NCBI GenBank assembly: GCA_021234155.1
Contig: JAJEKV010000052.1
Span: 6,050,925 to 6,114,924 of the forward strand
Source of the DNA: Isoetes taiwanensis
Lineage: Eukaryota; Streptophyta; Lycopodiopsida; Isoetales; Isoetaceae
DNA: 64,000 bases
Reading direction: 5' to 3'
Shown here piece by piece: positions 22,371 through 34,762 of this stretch. A model generated the notes under the pieces. That model was not told the origin of the DNA, made no database searches, and saw only the letters and a list, made by a program, of their open reading frames with translations. Within the stretch, counting starts at the first letter, position 1. Every line of letters starts with the position of its first letter. The translations under genes were made by a program, and so were the position numbers.

Positions 22371-23760
22371 ACTTTGGTGGACAACGACTATGGTAGATCC
22401 GCAGACTTCACGAAGGCTGATGACGGGCGTAGGGCGTAGCTTTTCAGAAGAGCATGGGTCTTAACCGGCGGGAGGGCACGGAGGAAGGTATGTAGTGGTA
22501 GTCGTGAAACCCGATTGGGGGCGTGGTAAGTGACCAAGAAAGAGTTGAGCATCAAGAAAAGTATTAGAAACTCCATGGGCGGGTCATCGATGTGAATGCA
22601 TGAAAGAAAGGCTACATGAGACTTGCACCGCCTTATAGATGATTTCAAAGGGAGCAAACTCTTGTAGGAAAGCGGCCTTGACAAGCAATCGTCCAGGTAG
22701 GCGTGGACTTATTGATCCGGATAGGCGAGCTTGATGATCGACAAAGAACTTAATTTTGCTACCGGTAATAGATAGTGGCCAAACGTTGGACCTGGAAAGA
22801 TGGTGAAGCTTCCACGTTCCATGGCGAATAATCTCTTTCTCGTTAGGGTTGAGTTTCCTTGCACCTAATAAACATCGATTATGAAATTATTCTTGGGAGA
22901 GAACAATGCCAATAGCAAAAGCCAAAACATCTACATGAGTAAATTTGCCCCTAATGAGCAGGTAAGCAGAACCTTCAATTTTGAAGTAGCGCATACACTT
23001 TTGGGTATTTATTCAAGCCCAAGTGGATTTCATTAAGCGTGAGTTTATGAAAAGGGATCCATGATAGAGCTAGTCCGAGGAATGAGGTAGCGTAATAATT
23101 GACCTTATCCAAGAACCGGCGAGTGCATCAGTAATGCAGGTTTTTACTAACTCTTACGTGGCCAAGAGAACCCTAGAGTGACACAAAAGTGCACTTCTCC
23201 AGTTCAAACTAATACAGAAATTCATGTCACATTTTTTGAAAACCAACTCCAGTTTGGTGAGATGATCATCCATATTAGGCATTTATGCAGAAAAGTAAAT
23301 CTTGGAAGACTTCTGAGGAAAAGCATTTTTCTTTCATATAATCTTGAAAAGCAGAAGCGTAAGTTGAAAAGTAGAAGGAGAGTTGGACAATTCAAAGGGC
23401 ACCACTTTGCAAACAGCGTGCCCCTATGGTGTTGTGGCGAGATATGGTTTTCAGGCAGTCTTCTTCTTAATCGAAATTTGATTGTAGCGAACTGTCCATG
23501 AAGGTGCATCTCACATGCGGCTGCCTTTGTTCAAGAACTTGATCCGTGAGGGTAGCGGAAATAATCTGGTTCCTGGCCATATTGGGCTTTTAGTAATCCA
23601 GCTGAAACATGTTTCCCATTATGCTTGAGGGGCAATAATTGAATACCCACTCGGAATGTTTGACCTCATAGATAAGTCGGTGACGGTTTATCAATTGCGG
23701 CACGACACGGTCCGATAATTGGGGTTGAGCATGTACTATAATTTGCTAGATGAAGTGCAT
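22370..23760 (-). mobile_element. second Ty3-gypsy pol remnant (RT and RNase H)
   Basis: Minus strand, with frequent frame changes. An upstream RT motif IYEVKHSEWVF (near 23,670) matches the V.YS.WVSP region. Then come KVVPFELSNSPSTFQ (23,420-23,370) and DYMKEK.., where EVFQDLLF replaces the catalytic FLDDF. HLTKLELVFKKCDMNFC follows (23,260-23,210). The RNase H part shows ARKLNPNEKE (around 22,860) and FFVDHQARL (22,750), then FLQEFAPFEII (22,660) and VSNTFLDAQLF (22,560). The wording is closer to the Tat/Athila side of Ty3-gypsy than to the chromoviral copy at 1.2 kb. The loss of the second catalytic Asp and the many indels mean it is dead. Open frames at 23,736-24,083 (-) may be its upstream linker. 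Confidence 0.8.
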
Positions 23761-24224
23761 CTGTTTTTGGTAGAAGATAGTGAGTTCCCAAGTTCTTTGT
23801 GATACCTCGTGATCTTGTAAGCTCTCCTTACAAGATGTGCTTGAATTTCTTGAAGGACCTTAGGCGCATGAAAGCTTTTGCAAGTTTTGGGGAGATTAGC
23901 GTGGCGGATTGGTTGGTTGTCTCCTAAATCAATGACTTCAACAGGTTTGAATATGCAGAATGACTTAGTGTCGATGTGGTATAGGCGGGAGGTTGGAACA
24001 ACAAGGCGGTTGACATCTGGTGAAAAAGAATAAAGGCTATTGAGTGGCGTCAAGTAAGGGTTGCTTCGTGACAGCAGCAACATGGTTCCTGATCAAGTCA
24101 GTCTGCATTTGGTTATGAAGTAGCTAAGGTAAGCGCTAGGTAAGTTTGAACGTTCCAGGTAATAAGAGAACAGGGGGATGGCCCCGATGGGACAGATCGG
24201 GTACAGTGGTCGTCAGGAAGATTA

Positions 24225-25490
24225 ATGCATTGCCCAACACGAGGAAATGAGGCATCTCGGACAGGAAGGATGGCTGTAGTATTTAAGGGCGAGGGAGAGA
24301 ATGAGCAAGCGAGACGATTGGGGCCAGTACGGAGAATGGATCTCTTTTTAAGGGTATCAGACCAAATGCAGAAGGAAATGATTGAACTAATTAGGACATT
24401 CTCCAAGACAAAGGGTAGTGCAAAGGATTTCAAAGAGCGGAAGGAGCGAGAACCCGTCACGGTTGGTGGTGCTGGTGGTCGGATTGAGGAGCTAAAATTG
24501 CCAAGGTGAAATTTGTCTACACAAATGCAATCCCAGTGAATTGCAACCAATGTTAGGCCAGATGTCGAGGAACAAAGGCTCTGCTCAAACAGGGGGAAAA
24601 AAAGACTCAATTAGAGTTCAATGGTATGCCTATATTAGCCAACTCGTATATTCCAAATAGATTAAGGTATTTGGAAAATAAAGAACATGATTAGTGCGGG
24701 CAGCGAAGGAGTAAATCTCACTTATCTTAGAAATGAACTGCTTAAAATAGATAAACAGGTTGACATTGTGGGTATATGCTGGCTAAAATTCCCTTTCTTT
24801 ATAGCAGAATGTGGGACCATAGTGCTATTAAAACAGGGGACCATTCAAAGGGCAAATACACAGCTATTTTTCCAGAAATGGAACCCAAAGTTCGATCCTC
24901 ATAAAATGGATGGTCTTCCATCCGGCCTACTTCTCGGTTCACAATCTCGGTCTTCCTATGGCATGAGGACCTCTCCACCCCGAATGTGTGTGCATTTGTG
25001 AGGCCCATGGCAGAGAAAGGGCCCCAAGTGTGGACAGAAAACTGACGTGCGAAACCCATTCCAAACACCATTGAATATAAAGACTATTTTGGAGAGACTA
25101 AAACAATGCACCTGAAATGGTACGGGCTTCCCCCTCCCTTGCAATGTGTGTGGATTAAGGCTGCATTGGGGAAGTGTCTGCAAGGGTAAGTGGATGAAAA
25201 ATGTGCAGACTAATCAAGAGCACTTGATGCAGGGTGAGACTAGCCCCTTCAACAGCTATGATCGGTTGGCTCAGCTGATAAATATGCTTTCTAAAGGGAG
25301 TGGATGCAATTAAATAGCTCAGGAGAAGAAAAATATTAATGGGAGTGCTCGGAAGAAAGCAAGAAAACAGAGGGTGAGAGCTCAACAGCAGGAAATTGAA
25401 AAGGCTAGGGCATCAAAAAAGAAAGAAAGGAAAGAATGGAAAAGGAAAACTCAAGATTTGAAACTAATGAATCAATTTAAGGTATAAGTC
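24225..25490 (+). mobile_element. LINE ORF1 (DUF4283-like) remnant
   Basis: A plus-strand stretch resembling the nucleic-acid-binding ORF1 of plant LINEs. 24,225-24,509 encodes a charged segment (VSDQMQKEMIELIRTFSK). 24,620-24,670 has QLEFNGMPI. 24,800-24,905 carries the diagnostic ECGTIVLLKQGTIQRANTQL and LFFQKWNPKFDPHKM, corresponding to the DUF4283 core. A shifted frame then gives LWHEDLSTPNVCAFV and LKWYGLPPPLQCVWI (25,110-25,155). The C-terminus at 25,300-25,480 is strongly basic (KKARKQRVRAQQQEIEKARA, KKKERKEWKRK). Several frame changes occur. No ORF2 follows downstream, so the copy is incomplete. Minus-strand open frames here are shadows. Confidence 0.7.
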
Positions 25491-28400
25491 CACAAGGCCA
25501 GGAAGTGGATACTCTATCCATGGTTCCTCTTAGCCCAAGTGGCCAAGTTAAAACCCATAACCAAATGCTTGCTTAACTCGGAAGGCGAGTTGATTCTTGG
25601 CGATCAATAGACCTATAAGACGCTGCTTGGCCAAAAAATTGAGATGGATAATCGAGATTAAATCCACTCAAGGCTTGTAACTCCAGGTAGGCGAGAGATT
25701 GGTCTTGAACAGATCAATGAACCTACAAGTCCTTCGGCGAGATTCAGGGAGGATAAACTCAAAGGGAAGGTTAGGGATGACAAGGAGCTTATTGTACATT
25801 GACCCATTTGCTAAGGAGGAACTATATACCAATTGGTGAACCTTCTACTTGCGTGAATATCCTGAATCTTGATTGGATATATATATATAAAGGAGAAGCT
25901 TCAAAGAGGTAACCTTTCGATGACACCGGCCCGGTTAGAGTTTAATGGCTCACACCTCATCTGGGATATGCGAGGTGCTACTAAAATCATAGAAGGCGGG
26001 AAGCTGGGAAAAAAGGGAATACAAAACCCCAAAAAAAATCAATTAGGAAGACACATTACTCTTACTGAGATTATTAAAGCTTTTAACTAATATCTTCGAT
26101 TTATGCTCTACGATCTCACGGAAAATGTACGACTATTCGCCAGGCAGTACAATGCAGGTTCAAGAATGAGCAAAAAAGCATTGGAAGTGGGTTGCGAGAC
26201 ATCAATTCTTGTAAGAATGAGGGGAGTGCAGATACGTATTCGGATTTATCAGGATGGTCTTTGTCTCTCTGTCTCTGTTTCTCTCTTTTTTTTCTTCAGT
26301 TTGGTAAATTAATCGGATCATCCAGTCAGTATTCTGAAACATAAACATCACTTGATGATGTTGGTAAGACGTCATGAAATCATCTATGTTTATGCTGGGA
26401 ATTTGTCAGGATTACTCTATTCTAGGGGTGAAAGGCATTATAAATTAAGTGGTTCTTAAGACAAATGGCAACTTTTGAATATGAGTACTCTAGAAATGAA
26501 GATGCTATATTACGGCGGTAAATCTTTTCACCAGACCTTTTTCTTGGGTAGAGATCTTACAATTTCCACGATTGTACAAAACATCCCGAAGAACAATATA
26601 TGTCGATATTATATCGATATATACGAATTAGAATGAGAGAAAACTTTTGAAGATAAGTAATCCCTAGAGTGAAAAGCATTTCTGATGGTCCCAAGCAACT
26701 ATGTCGGAGTTATGAAGAGGCTAAATGTTTAGCAAAAGGATGCAAGCCGATATCTTACTTTCTCTCAAACAAATACAAGACTATTTATCTCGCTTTATAG
26801 ATTTATAGGTCACTTACAACCTTGACTTGTGCCCCGATTTTGCCATCAAAGTTCTTGCATGTCGCATTGATTCGGTCGGGACGAGAATGCTCCAATAACT
26901 CTTCTTCCACGGGCCATGCCCAATTCACCTCACAGGTTGAAGTCCACTAATTTTCTTGCTTCTTTTGACTACGATAATAACAACTTGACATATTCATCCT
27001 TGAAGAAAAACTAAAGAATGGTTGTCAATTTGCGGATTTGCTTTATAGAATATGATTTGCTTTTCTTTACTATTTCCAAATTTGGTGGACTAGATCATTA
27101 GCACTTCTTTTATAATGAAATGAAAACTCCTTGAGGATGAGTTTGAATATTTTGAGCTATTGTAGAGAATGTACAACTCTTGCAAGTCAATGAAATATTG
27201 AAGCATCATCATTATGGGGTCCATGCATTGGACTAAGGTGCGTGCTTGTTGCATGATTTGAAACGATAGCTGCTGAAATGCTTATGTCTATTTTTGTTCT
27301 AATATAGATGGTATACAGAAGCCCAAATACACATGAAAAGGGACCTATTTTGGCACTAATTTGTTCCTTGAATTTATTATGATTTCTATGCATCGATTGA
27401 GGAAGTATGTTTAGTTCTATTTCTTTACTCTTTACATTTCCAGCAGTTAAGTATTCTTGCTATTTTTTAAATTCACGATCTTCATATTGACACCTCGGAT
27501 CTACACCTTAATGGTTTTTCTATGAACTTGACTTATAAATGTTCATAGAGCTATAGCTGATGTTTGCCTTCTCTTCCAAGTAGTGCATTCCTTTTTCCCA
27601 CGGCCTACAGTGATCGATATAAGTCTCCTTGAGACCATTAGATTAGAGCATGTGTTGATAATGTATAATCATGTTGATGATCCTTTGACAACAAAATTTG
27701 GCTTTGCAACTTCTTGCATGATCATGATATTCCATTCAAAGGGAATTATTGTGGTAGAGATAAACATTGAGGCATGTAAAATTCAATTCCATACTAAAGT
27801 AGGCTAAGAAGACAAAGGGGCTGATTGGGTGGAAATGTAGATTGGACATTTTCAAATCTCATATACCATAAAATATTAAGTGCTTTGCTCTTAGATATAC
27901 GAAAGCATCAAGTTTATTGCAGAATTACCAATACCAATAGGCATAACCATACTTGAAGCATCTTGGTGAAAATTGCGAAATTATCATATTTATTAGCTAT
28001 TGTTGTATAACATTATTCAAATGCCTACTGCCATATTGTCGTACTTGACGGATGCGTTCCAAGATCTAAGCTACAAATTTGCATGCGTTTCGTCTTTGAG
28101 CAGGATGGAAAGACATGCTCTTAGATAGTATTATGTGCCGATCAGTGTTATTGACATCTATTCCAATAATATGTCTACTATATTTGCAAGTCATGTTGAT
28201 GTGGAGAAGATACTATTGTGAGTCCGGTATGGGTGTTCTATATGAAAAATACCATCATATACAATGTGAATAGGTCCTTGGTTGATGTAAGTTTGCAATA
28301 ATACAAAGCAAAATTTATAAGCTTTATGGAGCAAACCCGAGAAGTTGTCGGGGCTTTCAAGATGGGGCTGAAATGGTAAAGGCTTTGCACATACATGCGT

Positions 28401-28960
28401 TGGATTTCAATTGACATACATGTTGGCAATTTGTTTCAGAGATCTTGCTAAATCATTTACCTTTTGGATGAATCAAGGTGGTTGAAATTTTGTTTTGAGG
28501 TTGTTTTGTTGCGAGACACCATCTATCATAAAGAAAAAGCAGAAGGTGCTTCACTAGCGAGACAATGTGCATTTGGACTTGACCTGACCGATTCACAAAA
28601 CATTGGAAGGTGAGTATTTTCTTATAACAAATTTATGTAGGATCGGTTGAAAACAACCTATATTGTTATACCAGCCTTGACGAGGTTATGGCGGCATAAG
28701 CTAGGGTACTTTTTGTTCTGCCGATTGAAAGCGGTCCTGGATGCTGCGTGATAAGTGCGCATTTATTCATGAGGCTACACACCGTTCAACACTTCTTGGT
28801 TCTCTATATCCTCTATATGAGGACCCGGTAAAAGTCTATATGTACTCTGTAAGCTGTACATACGATATAATGGCGGTGGATGCATGATTCGGAGATGAAC
28901 TTGCAAAGAAACTCTTATATTGTACATATTTTCATCTGGTTTTTATTGTGTATTCATTGG
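25491..28960. other. unassigned
   Basis: No recognisable coding region. Open frames at 25,869-26,090 (+, with ARLEFNGSHLIWDM), 26,103-26,312 (+) and 27,583-27,807 (+) lack family motifs. The first shares the RLEFNG wording with the LINE ORF1 upstream, so it may be another decayed ORF1 start. A (TA)n run is at 25,877-25,890. Confidence 0.25.
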
Positions 28961-28974
28961 GTTAGGTTATTAGC

Positions 28975-29115
28975 TATTTACTTGGGCTTGGAGCTTGGCA
29001 CATACGCGTGTCTTTGGGTGATCGGTTTGAGAGGATATGATGGAGAAGAGGCATAGTTTCTTTCTTCAAGCTGGAATTTCTGGTGTGTCGGCTTAGGAGG
29101 AATTGTTTTTACGGG
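28975..29115. repeat. partial third copy of the 30-33 kb duplicated unit
   Basis: gaggatatgatggagaag through ggtgtgtcggcttaggagga matches segments at 30,430-30,550 and 31,910-32,035. This shows that the duplicated unit has an older partial relative upstream. Confidence 0.7.
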
Positions 29116-30229
29116 AGTGGGATTAAAACCTCATCCCTTATTTGCAGTTTATTTCTATCGAAATTATTTCACGCCTTATCTGGAAGTTGAATGCACCGGA
29201 TGTCCGCGCAAGCAACTTAGATTCAAAATATGACGTCCAAGAAATGACCATTACTGTTACTTTTACTGAATCTGATGGAAAAATTATACTACAATTGCAA
29301 GCATAACGAACTGCCTCAAATTTCTTGAAACAATTATAAAAGCTTTGCCTTCAAATTTTTAACATAAGATTGGTCTATTTAGGATAAGCTGTGCGGAGGA
29401 CATGCATTGGAATGATAGCGAGTATTACTTAAAACTTGCATATTCCTAATATACAGTGGTATTAATTGGGCAGAATCAGTCAAAGTTAAATCTTACAATG
29501 CATCATATTGTTTCTTGCGCATGATTCTAGATTCCACCTTTGAAGATCCATCAAGTTTTGTGCAAAACAGACATATGATTATTTGTTAAAAGTGAATTTA
29601 GAATTGATTATTTATTTGGCTAATGTGAGGTTCTTATGGGACTCATAAAATCGGATATGCAGATGCTACGCGGGCGCACTTCGATGTTGGCGTACAGAAC
29701 AAATAATACCGATTGGAAAGTTTATAAAGTGGGCGTTAGTTTGTTGGTCCATAGGTGGAATTAAAAGCAGTTTCACAATGACATCCGCTATGGTAAACAC
29801 CCAATATTTAAAACTTGTCTCTCAAATATCTTGCAGCGCATTAGACATGGTCAATTTGGTTCAAGATGGAGCGAGAATGACAAGGGGAGACGGAATAGCG
29901 CTATGAGAGCAAGGAAGTTAAATCATCTTGTAATACTTGGTAAAGGCTTAAAAAAGAAAAAGGATCCGCTCTGTTATTAGTTTGAGAAATCTGTCTTTCA
30001 TCGTTTCTCTACGGTTTTATAGTGCTTTTAGTGTTAATACACTACTGGCCGGACCAACTGTCATTCTCTTTGCCATAACTACCAACATTATCACCCATGA
30101 CCATAGTGTTGCCTGGAAAATGCTACACCTTTGCCCGATGATGTGAACAACACGAGGGCACAACATTTGTCATGGAGTCACAGTGACTTCATTTCCGACA
30201 CACATATTTGAGGCTAGGAATATCTCTTG
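29116..30229. other. unassigned
   Basis: AT-rich sequence with no supportable gene. Confidence 0.3.
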
Positions 30230-31530
30230 TCTTTTGGGATTTATTTCTTTGTGATACTATGATATTTGTACCATGTCAACTTTCTCATTTGTGGTGCTTG
30301 TAGGGCATAATCGTCTTGTTATCTCTATTTAAATCTCTCGGGGCCTTGCCATGCGAATGGAACTTTTAGAAACGAGCTCACTCCAAGCCCCGGGTAGCAT
30401 TTTTTTTCTTGCATTATACTTGTTTGCCCTTGAGTTTGGAAGCTTGGCACCTTACACGCCGTATCTTTTGGAGCTTTGATGAAGAGAGGATATGATGGAG
30501 AAAGAGGGCATGGTTCTTTAGATTTCTGGTGTGTCGGCTTAGGAGATTATTTACATGTTTGCTATTGTATGTTGAGGATAGATTACACTGAGATGGGGGA
30601 TGGGGCTTTGCCACTGTGATTTGCAATGTGTATGTTCTGTATGACAGACATTATAGATATAAAAAACCTCAAGGGAAGCCCTTTAGCTCGAGGATTGCAC
30701 ATGTTCTCATTCACGCATTCAATGACATGGAAACTACGAATGATTTCTATGGGGAGTATGATATTAAACATGACAAAAGTACTCCCTCATACAAACCAAT
30801 TCATATTACACACTTTTTGCCCTAGTATATTTTGCTTCTTTTCTTCAAAAGCAAAGAAGGCCTCTTCAATGATTTGTCCTCTTGTTAATTTTATCACAGT
30901 TTCTCGACAAAGCGACTCTAAAACAAGGAGGAAAAGAAGGATTTTAAGACCATACTACGACTCAAGTTGAAGGCGTAAAATTGGTGCTTTCAGGAGTAAT
31001 CCCAATTTAGTTAGTTGTGCTATGGTTAAGGAGTAGCCCTGCATAGGTTAGAACTTTGCTCAGAGCGGAACATGGACAACAAATTGGGCTTTAATGTTCC
31101 ACCCGGCTTCAATGTTCTTATTTTCTTTCATAGTAAATCTCACTTTTCTACCAATATCGACAAATTTGGTGCCATTGAGGAAACCACAAAAGAAATGAAA
31201 AGAGGCTTGGTCGCTACAAAGGATAAGCCGTGGATTTGTATTTGTATGTAATTTAGACATGATGGTTACTGGCAGTGGTGGAAATGAAAGAAACAAAAGC
31301 GATTGTAAAGTTGAGTATATTTTGTAGTTTGGTCTTAAGAGTGCAGTCACGCTTGGTTTGTTTGAGCTTCTCTCTACTTGCATTACATGAGTTTTTTTGT
31401 AGAGATGCAGTTTAGCCACGGCACAGGTGTGAGCATAGCCTTTGTGAATAGTGGGGTTAGTTTTGCTTGAGTAGTGCCATTGTGTATGGTTGACTTAATT
31501 CAAATCTCGTGGCTTGAAGCAGTAATATTG
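30230..31530. repeat. tandem duplication, first copy
   Basis: From gatactatgatatttgtacc (30,255) to about 31,530, the sequence is repeated in the same order at about 31,720-33,060, with scattered small indels. Open frames such as 30,626-30,970 (+) and 31,060-31,419 (-) have partial counterparts in the second copy but no recognisable domain. The assembly gap lies just after this copy, so the spacing of the two copies is not reliable. Confidence 0.85.
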
Positions 31531-31555
31531 ACAAGGGCAGCAATACATGTCAACT

Positions 31556-31672
31556 NNNNNNNNNNNNNNNNNNNNNNNNNNNNNNNNNNNNNNNNNNNNN
31601 NNNNNNNNNNNNNNNNNNNNNNNNNNNNNNNNNNNNNNNNNNNNNNNNNNNNNNNNNNNNNNNNNNNNNNNN
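31556..31672. other. assembly gap (117 N)
   Basis: A run of 117 undefined bases between the two copies of the duplicated unit. Open frames drawn through it are meaningless. Confidence 1.
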
Positions 31673-31719
31673 ATAGACGCACTTCGTTTCAGTTACGTAT
31701 TGCTGATTTATTTCTTTTT

Positions 31720-33060
31720 ATAAGTACTATGATATTTTATGTTACCATGTCAACTTTCTCATTTGGTTGTTTTGCTTATTGTAGGGCATAATCGTCTTGA
31801 CCATCTCTATTACGGAAAATCTCTCGGGGCCCTTGCCATGCAGAATGGAACACCTTGGCCAGGCTCACTCAAGCCCAGGTAATTTTTTTCTTACGTGCCT
31901 TGTTGCCTTGGGTTTGGAAGCTTGGCACCTTGCACCGTATCTTTTGGAGCTTTTGATAGAGGATATGATGGAGAAAAGAGGGGCATGGTTTCTTTCTTCA
32001 GCTGGAATTTACGGTGTGTCGGCTTAGGAGGAATTATTTGCAGCCAGTGCTATTGTGTATGTTGAGGATGAATTACCTTTGGAGATGGGGATAGGGCTTT
32101 TACTGTTATTTCTGGCCAGTTGCAATGTGTATATTCTTTGGTATGACAAGACGTATAGATATAAAAACCTCAAGGAAGCCCACTTTGGCTTTCAGTTGCA
32201 CATGTTCTCATTCTTGCATTCAACGACGCCGACTACGAATGATTTCTATGAGGAGTATATGATATTAAACATATGACAAAAGTACTCCCTCATACAAACC
32301 AATTCATGTTACACTTTTTTGCCCTAGTATATTTTACTTCTTTTTCTTCAAAAAGCAAAGAAGGCCTCTTCAATGATTTGTCCTCTGTTAATTTTATCCG
32401 CAGTTCGACAAAGCGGCTCTAAAAACAAGGAGGAAAAGAAAGAGTTTTCCAGGCTGTACCTGACTCAAGTTGAAGGCGTAAAATTGGTGCTCGAGTAATG
32501 CAATTTAGTTAGTTGTGCTATGGTTAGGAGTAGCCCTGCATAGGTTAGAACTTTTTTGTAACTCAAGGCATGAACGCAAGGACAACAAATTGGAAGCTTT
32601 AATGTTCCACCAGCTTCAATGTTCTTATTTTCTTTCCTGGTAAATCTCACTTTTCTACCAATATCGACAAGCTGGTGGTGCCATTTAGCAAGGAAGCCAC
32701 ACAAAAATGAAAGAGGCTTTGAAATGCTACAAAAGGGATAGGCATTGGATTTGTGTTGTGTGTGCTGAACATGATGGATTTACTGTGATGAGTGAAATGA
32801 AAAAGAAACAAAAGCGATTGTAAAAGTTGAGTACTATTTTGGTTGGTGCATGATCAAAATTACTTGGTTTGTTGAGAGCTTCTCTCCTCTTGCATTACAT
32901 AGAGTTTTTCGTGAGCAGATGCACACGATTTTGCTTCTTACGGCACAGGTGTAGGCATAGCCTTTGTGAATAGTGGGGTTAGTTTTTTTCTTGAGTAGTG
33001 CCATTGTGTATATGGTTGACAATTCAAATCCTCGTAGCCCGAAGCGATGACAAGGCCACG
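31720..33060. repeat. tandem duplication, second copy
   Basis: Matches 30,230-31,530 in order and orientation, for example the ends tttgtgaatagtggggttag at both 31,441 and 32,965. Differences are mostly short insertions and deletions. It could be a true tandem duplication or two haplotypes placed side by side. Confidence 0.85.
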
Positions 33061-33310
33061 GACTACTACTCTTTGGGTTCCTGGGCGTCATCGCTTTGCC
33101 ATCAACCTTCTCTTTTATTTGTACTTGCTTGGTCCTACTTCTATAAAACCACCACCGTCTGCGCATGACTCCATTGAATTGAGTGGTCGACGATGGACAT
33201 AGAATTGTCCATCTTTGTTCATAAATTGTACAAAACTTGTATCTACGTAATTACTTCACAATATGATGCAAGCGTAATGCTTTACACTATATGTAACAAA
33301 TTCTTCACAT
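33061..33310. other. unassigned
   Basis: Nothing recognisable. Confidence 0.3.
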
Positions 33311-33314
33311 TGAG

Positions 33315-33412
33315 TGCATCCAAATGACATCAAATGAGAGTTTGACTATTAGCCAGGACCGTTAGGTGCATCAAATGACATCAAATGAGGTTTGACTATT
33401 GCCTAGGACCAA
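33315..33412. repeat. direct repeat of about 47 bp
   Basis: gtgcatccaaatgacatcaa with following gtttgactatt..ccaggacc is repeated once from 33,366 (gtgcatcaaatgacatcaa). Confidence 0.8.
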
Positions 33413-33818
33413 AGTTCACTATGCATGTATCATCATTAACTCCATTTCCAATTTTTATGTTATAAAAATTTGATTGAACTCGAAAAATCTAGTGCAAGTA
33501 TCTACCTTACCTATAAAACCCAAATATGCAAGATGGCAAAAATGCTTCAAGTTTATCCCATTGATCCTGAAATTTCATATATTGTCGGGGAGCCAAGCAG
33601 GAAACGAAGCTTACCACTTCAATCAGTAATGACTTCTTCCTATTTAATTGTATTGCCTTTTACATTCTCAAATGCTCTTCCTTCTTGTCCCACGAAATGA
33701 CACATCGCTAAAAATCATTTAAGCGCATTTCTTGGCAGATCCAGGCCTTTGAAATTTGTGCCGAGTGCGATTACCAACATCGGGACCTTCGCTTCTGCCA
33801 AAGCACGTGTTGAATATG

Positions 33819-34150
33819 CCAATGAAAAAAGGCACGTATCACTGATAATTCCATATCTCAGACAACGAAAAAATCTTCCAATTTAACACCTCATCATTGT
33901 ACACATAATCCTTCAAAATCGATGTCATAAATGAAAAGGCATATGTCATGATAATTCACTATCTCAAACTACGAAAAAGGCACATATCAATTTTGCACAC
34001 TCATCATTGCACATAATGATTCCAAAATCAATGTCATAAATGAAAGCAGGACATGTCTATCTCGAGCGACAAAAAGACACATGTCGATTTTTGCGTACTC
34101 GTTCATTCAAAAATCGATATTATAAATGAAAAGGCACATATCATGAATTA
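33819..34150. repeat. degenerate minisatellite, period about 90-110 bp
   Basis: The landmark aaatgaaaaggcacatatca (variants) starts near 33,819, 33,931, 34,038 and 34,127, followed in most units by atctcaaactacgaaaaa and aaaatcgatgtcataaatg. There are three full units and a partial one. No coding role is seen. Confidence 0.75.
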
Positions 34151-34762
34151 TGTTAATGATATTTGATATTACTTACATGTAGCATAAAATGCAGACACAT
34201 GGCGGAAGGAAGGCAATGACATATGTCAGTGCAAGAGATGAACTTCGTTTCAATGATTTACCCGATGGAAGAGATATATACATTATATGTAACCGTTAGA
34301 TTGTAAGCAATTGGTGCAAAACCAACTGCTGATCATTGACACGTGTCGACTATAAAGTCGGGGAAAGTAAAATATTCACGAAAGGGAGGTCGGGGAAAGA
34401 AATGTTAAGTGGCGGCCTTGGTACGCCTGGAAAATAAACCTCTTAACCAGTTCTAAAAGCCATGTTTTAAAAGCTACTTAAAAACTTATTCTGGGGCATG
34501 CATATTATATTTACCTTTGGCTAGCGATTCAGAACTTTTTATTCATCAATTCGGATAAAAGATTTGGATATGAGATATAAGCAATCTTTCTTTAATGTTC
34601 ATTAACTATAGTGCAACACAAAGTTTATGAGCAATTTTTCTTCCTAGAAATCATGAGTATTGCTTAGTTGTAAACACACCCATGATGCATGCAATCTTGT
34701 CATTAAGCGAATTACAGTTACTATTCATAATGTCAATCTTCATAATGTCATGGTATCAAGTA
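34151..34762 (+). mobile_element. possible solo LTR or LTR plus primer-binding-like site
   Basis: It starts TGTTAATGATATTTG and reaches ...ATGTCA at 34,750, followed by TGGTATCAAGTA. That matches the first eight bases of the usual plant tRNA-Met primer-binding site (TGGTATCA). A G-box-like GACACGTGTCG is at 34,338. No second LTR, gag or target duplication was found, so this rests only on the ends and the short match. Confidence 0.25.

Noticed and set aside
24113-24610. Minus-strand open frame of 165 codons
   Set aside because: It is the reverse shadow of the LINE ORF1 region; its serine/proline-rich reading has no motif, while the plus strand has DUF4283-like wording.
24225-25490. Host nucleic-acid-binding gene
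   Set aside because: The FFQKWNPKFDPHKM core and basic tail fit LINE ORF1, and the frame is broken in several places.
31474-31791. Open frames across 31.5-31.8 kb
   Set aside because: They run through undefined bases of the assembly gap.
33819-34150. CRISPR-like array
   Set aside because: Repeat and spacer are not separable, the period varies, and the surroundings are a plant nuclear genome.
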